A program made the position numbers and the translations under genes. Positions 5,764 through 7,833 of a stretch of 7,833 nucleotides of DNA are shown one piece after another. Origin of the DNA: Candidatus Bathyarchaeota archaeon. Lineage in GTDB: Archaea > Thermoproteota > Bathyarchaeia > EX4484-135 > B24-G1. The notes under the pieces were generated by a model. The model was given only the letters and a program-made list of their open reading frames with translations. It ran no database searches and was not told the DNA's origin. Where the stretch lies: NCBI GenBank assembly GCA_003662535.1, contig QMYG01000024.1, forward strand, positions 1 through 7,833. The letters run 5' to 3'. The stretch's first letter is position 1. Every line of letters begins with the position of its first letter.

Positions 5764-6714
5764 TTACGCAGTAACGGCGTAGCCCCTAAGCCTGATTACG
5801 CCGAGACGCTCCAACTCCCTAAAAAGCCTATACACATCCTCGTGCGAAAGCTCAACGCCATAACGCCTATACAAGTCTACGTAGCTTATAACAGGCCTGT
5901 TCTCGTGAATGTGCCTCAAGATTATCTGCATGAGAATGCGTCTACTAGGCTCTACGGGGGCCAGCATGCCCATCGCCTCTGACTCGTCTTCAATGGATGG
6001 GGAAAGCTCGTAGAGCTTGTAGAAGCGTGGGTCTTTCTCGGGAGGGACTGGTGTAAGAAGCTTAAGTTTAACTAGGCGTCCGAGCCTTCTATAGGCCTCT
6101 TCGAGGCTGAGGCCGACGCTTCTGGCTATTTCTGCGATGCTTCTTCTCCCATCTACATTCTTGAACAGGAGTAGGTCTGTGGAGTCCATGTTCACGGTGA
6201 CTGTCTGTGCGGGTTGCACAGTCATGAGGACTGCGTCTGGGGGGAAGCCCAGCTCAAGCTCCAACGCCTGAAGAGCGTCCTCAGAGACCGGTTGCTCTTG
6301 GCTTCTGAGAGCAGGAGGCTCAGCTGGTGTTGGGGTGGGTGTTGGTGGCACGTAGGCTTCAGGCTTCGCCTCAGCAAGCGAGGCCTCAATCTCCTCGAAG
6401 CTTCCTCGAAGGTTTCGGTAAATCTGCCTAGCATAGAGGACTAGTAGGCCCTCCTTCACAGCGGCTTCAAGCCCGACTACGAGCCTCTCCGAAACCCTCA
6501 CCGCCACTAGGCGCCTCTCGTCAAACCTTCTCACTTGGTAGTCTCCGACATCCATGACCTTAGAGGCTGCCTTCGCTACGGCAATGAGCTGTTCTTCGGC
6601 TTCTGGGGAGACTGAGGAGTGTAGAACTTCTCCTTGCGTTAATATGATTGCTATTCTTGCTTCTGGTGCTATTTTTGAGATTTCTCCAACAACGTCCATT
6701 ATTCTATTCATCAT
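5764..6714 (-). CDS. Roadblock/LC7-like domain fused to two winged-helix-like modules
   Basis: A 316-residue protein of unknown function. Residues about 2-103 look like a Roadblock/LC7 (MglB-like) fold: a first helix, the strands RIAIILTQGEVLHSSV (20-35), a helix (37-55), the strands VRRFDERRLVAVRV and RLVVGLEAA (61-85), and a final helix (88-102). Such domains usually dimerise and bind small Ras-like GTPases. A Pro/Thr linker (PPTPTPTPAEPP at 123-134) follows. Residues 170-222 resemble the DUF4388/PatA-type helical module, with LFKNVDGRRSIAEIARSVGL at 183-202 and LGRLVKLKLL. Residues 258-312 form another winged-helix-like unit ending LFRELERLGVIRLRGYAV. No membrane segment is visible. This suggests a cytoplasmic signalling or scaffolding protein, possibly touching DNA. 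ATG 6714 or 6711 may be the start; a TATA core lies 45 bp upstream. The domain calls are from fold pattern, not from a search. Confidence 0.7.
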   Translation of the reverse strand: MMNRIMDVVGEISKIAPEARIAIILTQGEVLHSSVSPEAEEQLIAVAKAASKVMDVGDYQVRRFDERRLVAVRVSERLVVGLEAAVKEGLLVLYARQIYRNLRGSFEEIEASLAEAKPEAYVPPTPTPTPAEPPALRSQEQPVSEDALQALELELGFPPDAVLMTVQPAQTVTVNMDSTDLLLFKNVDGRRSIAEIARSVGLSLEEAYRRLGRLVKLKLLTPVPPEKDPRFYKLYELSPSIEDESEAMGMLAPVEPSRRILMQIILRHIHENRPVISYVDLYRRYGVELSHEDVYRLFRELERLGVIRLRGYAVTA

Positions 6715-6754
6715 TTAGCAACACCAGCCCTATTACTCTTTAGGAGCCGCCGAC

Positions 6755-6764
6755 TATTTAAAGT
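6755..6764 (-). promoter_or_regulatory. TATA box of the Roadblock-fusion gene
   Basis: ACTTTAAATA on the minus strand, an excellent TATA core centred near 6759. It predicts transcription from about 6733, leaving a leader of roughly 18 nt before ATG 6714. Confidence 0.6.
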
Positions 6765-6834
6765 TATAACGAAAACGTATTTTTACTCTTTTTTGAGTTT
6801 GCTGTTGAAATTTCCATTTGTTTTTTACGGAAAT

Positions 6835-6843
6835 GTTTAAATA
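6835..6843 (+). promoter_or_regulatory. TATA box of the mini-ORF/abcE1 transcript
   Basis: GTTTAAATA preceded by the BRE-like GGAAAT. It is the only strong TATA core between the Roadblock gene and abcE1 on the plus strand. It predicts transcription from about 6866, giving abcE1 a purine-rich leader of about 150 nt, long for an archaeon. An inverted repeat ATTTCC/GGAAAT (6810-6815, 6829-6834) lies directly upstream and could be an operator. Confidence 0.6.
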
Positions 6844-6852
6844 CACTTCCAC

Positions 6853-6960
6853 ATGGTTCAGAAACCAGACGGATGGGAGGGTTGGCTCGTGGAGGAGGAG
6901 TGGGAAGAGGAGGAATGGGAGGAAGAGTGGGAGGAGGAGTGGGAAGAGGAAGAGTGGTGA
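6853..6960 (+). CDS. Small Trp/Glu tandem-repeat ORF upstream of abcE1 (candidate leader peptide)
   Basis: A 35-residue frame, ATG to TGA, reading MVQKPDGWEGWLV followed by W(E)3-4 repeats: Trp at 8, 11, 17, 22, 26, 30 and 35, with 18 Glu. I recognise no family. Evidence for this frame is the repeat divergence: the units at 6901-6957 differ only by A/G changes at the third base of Glu codons (5 GAA, 12 GAG in the repeat), all silent here but changing residues in both other frames. The whole block is purine-rich except the Trp T. Against it, the TATA box at 6835-6843 predicts a transcript starting near 6866, after this ATG; a GTG at 6889 with GGGAGG at 6875-6880 would still give a 23-residue repeat peptide. 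It precedes abcE1 by 56 bp on the same strand. A Gly/Arg-rich frame from ATG 6873 to 6983 is the main rival. Confidence 0.45.
   Translation: MVQKPDGWEGWLVEEEWEEEEWEEEWEEEWEEEEW
6875..6957 (+). repeat. Purine tandem repeat (units of 12 and 15 nt)
   Basis: Units of the form GTGGGAGGAGGA: 15 nt at 6900, 12 nt at 6915, 12 nt at 6927 and 15 nt at 6939, preceded by a diverged copy. All unit lengths are multiples of three, so every frame stays in register. The block is rich in GGAGG, the Shine-Dalgarno core. Confidence 0.8.
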
Positions 6961-6966
6961 TTCTTG

Positions 6967-6975
6967 CCCTCCTCC
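6967..6975 (+). promoter_or_regulatory. Anti-Shine-Dalgarno-like CCCTCCTCC in the abcE1 leader
   Basis: CCTCCTCC at 6968-6975 is exactly complementary to GGAGGAGG at 6891-6898 and at 6930-6937 in the purine repeat, giving mutually exclusive 8-bp RNA helices. The nearer pairing would loop out the TGA stop at 6958-6960. It could act as a structural switch or simply fold the leader. No protein or ligand is implied. Confidence 0.4.
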
Positions 6976-7003
6976 GAAAATAGTAGTAAAACGCCACTTT
7001 TTT

Positions 7004-7007
7004 GGAG
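7004..7007 (+). promoter_or_regulatory. Ribosome-binding site of abcE1
   Basis: GGAG, 9 nt before ATG 7017, directly after a T6 run (6998-7003). A Shine-Dalgarno implies abcE1 is translated from a leadered message rather than leaderless, which agrees with transcription starting far upstream. Confidence 0.55.
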
Positions 7008-7016
7008 TTGCCGACA

Positions 7017-7833
7017 ATGATTAGGGTTGCAGTTATAGATAGCGATAAATGCAGGCCGAAAAAATGCGACAGGGCGTGCCACAGGTTTTGCCCCATGGTC
7101 AGGACGAACGTCGAGGCCATTGTCTTTAAGGAAGGTAGACCTGTCATTGTGGAGGCGCTCTGCACCGGATGCGGCATCTGCGTGAAGAAGTGCCCCTTCA
7201 ACGCCATATCAATCGTGAATCTCCCAGACGAGCTTGAGGAGGAGAAGAGCCACCAGTTCGGCCCAAACAGTTTCCGCCTCTTCAGGCTCCCAATGCCGTC
7301 TAAAGGAATAATACTGGGGCTTCTGGGGCAGAACGGCACAGGTAAAACGACAGCCCTCAAGATACTGGCTGGGGAAATCACGCCCAACCTCGGAAACTAC
7401 GAGGAGCCGCCAAGCTGGAGCGATATAATCCGCTACTACAGGGGTTCAGCCCTACAAGTCTACTTCGAGGAGCTGAGCCGGGGCAAACTGAAGGTGGTGC
7501 ACAAGCCCCAATACGTGGATAAAATACCTAGGGTGGTCTCAGGGACTGTCGGAGAAGTGCTGGAAAACGCAGACAACACAGGTAGACTCAAAGAGGTTGC
7601 GGAAACGCTAGGCCTAAAACCCCTCTGGGACAGAGACATCAAAGTCCTGAGCGGGGGAGAACTCCAGCTGGTCGCCATCACAGCCGCCATCTGCAAAGAC
7701 GCAGACGTCTACCTCTTCGACGAGCCAAGCAGCTACCTCGACGTTAAGCAGAGGCTCAAAGCGGCTCGGGTAATACGCAACCTACGCTCCGAAGAAAAGA
7801 TAGTGGTCGTTGTCGAGCACGACCTAGCAGTTC
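7017..7833 (+). CDS. ABCE1/Rli1 ribosome-recycling ATPase, C-terminal part outside the window
   Basis: Twin-ATPase iron-sulfur protein that splits ribosomes after termination, working with aRF1 or aPelota in the cytoplasm. 272 codons are present of about 590-600. The N-terminal ferredoxin-like domain has all eight Cys ligands for two 4Fe-4S clusters (12, 17, 21, 25 and 49, 52, 55, 59; CTGCGICVKKCP). NBD1 follows: Y-loop region near 81-93, Walker A GQNGTGKT at 104-111, signature LSGGELQLVAI at 211-221, Walker B VYLFDEP at 231-237, D-loop SSYLD at 238-242 and the switch His 268. NBD2 and the hinge are beyond the edge. Two departures from the usual sequence: Walker A has Q where P is common, and the signature has L218 where LSGGELQR is nearly universal. 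ATG 7017 fits the family's N-terminus (MIRVAVID-DKC). Expression may be controlled by the upstream leader. Confidence 0.95.
   Translation, partial: MIRVAVIDSDKCRPKKCDRACHRFCPMVRTNVEAIVFKEGRPVIVEALCTGCGICVKKCPFNAISIVNLPDELEEEKSHQFGPNSFRLFRLPMPSKGIILGLLGQNGTGKTTALKILAGEITPNLGNYEEPPSWSDIIRYYRGSALQVYFEELSRGKLKVVHKPQYVDKIPRVVSGTVGEVLENADNTGRLKEVAETLGLKPLWDRDIKVLSGGELQLVAITAAICKDADVYLFDEPSSYLDVKQRLKAARVIRNLRSEEKIVVVVEHDLAV

Noticed and set aside
5680..5982. Plus-strand frame of 100 codons overlapping the guide RNA and the end of the Roadblock-fusion gene
   Set aside because: Low-complexity-free but without similarity or ribosome-binding site, and it is antisense to a better supported gene and RNA.
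6998..7003. T6 run before abcE1 as an archaeal terminator
   Set aside because: A run of six T can terminate archaeal transcription, but it lies 14 nt before a start codon with its own ribosome-binding site, so termination would remove the gene's message. It was kept only as part of the leader description.
6764..7387. Long minus-strand frames rich in Ser, Pro and Leu across the purine repeat and the start of abcE1
   Set aside because: They are the complement of the purine repeat and of a clearly conserved ABCE1 sequence. They have no family resemblance and no promoter.

Overview
The window looks like chromosomal DNA of an archaeon, probably a thermophile of the TACK/Thermoproteota side. The evidence is an archaeal-type AspRS, a KEOPS Cgi121 subunit, an ABCE1/Rli ribosome-recycling ATPase, a Tan1-like THUMP protein, TATA boxes about 32-45 bp upstream of start codons, several probable near-leaderless starts, and a candidate C/D box methylation guide RNA. 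An Aigarchaeota/Caldarchaeales-like source is possible, but the sequence alone does not prove it.

Layout. 1-1163 (minus): an Lrp/AsnC-type regulator followed 11 bp later by the 5' two thirds of sucC (succinyl-CoA synthetase beta), apparently one operon. 1365-3196 (plus): a small zinc-finger/KH NusA-like protein, then aspS. 3201-3791 (minus): a purine-type phosphoribosyltransferase, convergent with aspS. 3832-4440 (plus): Cgi121 of the KEOPS t6A complex, divergent from the phosphoribosyltransferase across a very short shared promoter region. 4437-6714 (minus): from right to left, a Roadblock + winged-helix fusion protein, a 112-bp gap holding the candidate C/D guide RNA, a single-domain TsaC/Sua5-type enzyme, and a Tan1-like THUMP protein. 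6835-7833 (plus): a TATA box, a short purine-only repeat block whose best reading frame encodes a 35-residue Trp/Glu repeat peptide, then abcE1/rli, which runs off the right edge.

Functionally most of the window concerns translation. TsaC-like protein makes threonylcarbamoyl-AMP, which KEOPS (with Cgi121) transfers to tRNA as t6A. Tan1 assists ac4C formation in tRNA. AspRS charges tRNA, the guide RNA would direct 2'-O-methylation, and ABCE1 splits ribosomes. The less ordinary items are the Trp/Glu mini-ORF with its anti-Shine-Dalgarno-like tail upstream of abcE1, the unreported-looking guide RNA upstream of the TsaC gene, and the Roadblock/winged-helix fusion. No CRISPR, insertion sequence, tRNA or rRNA was seen. 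No gap between genes exceeds 300 bp.
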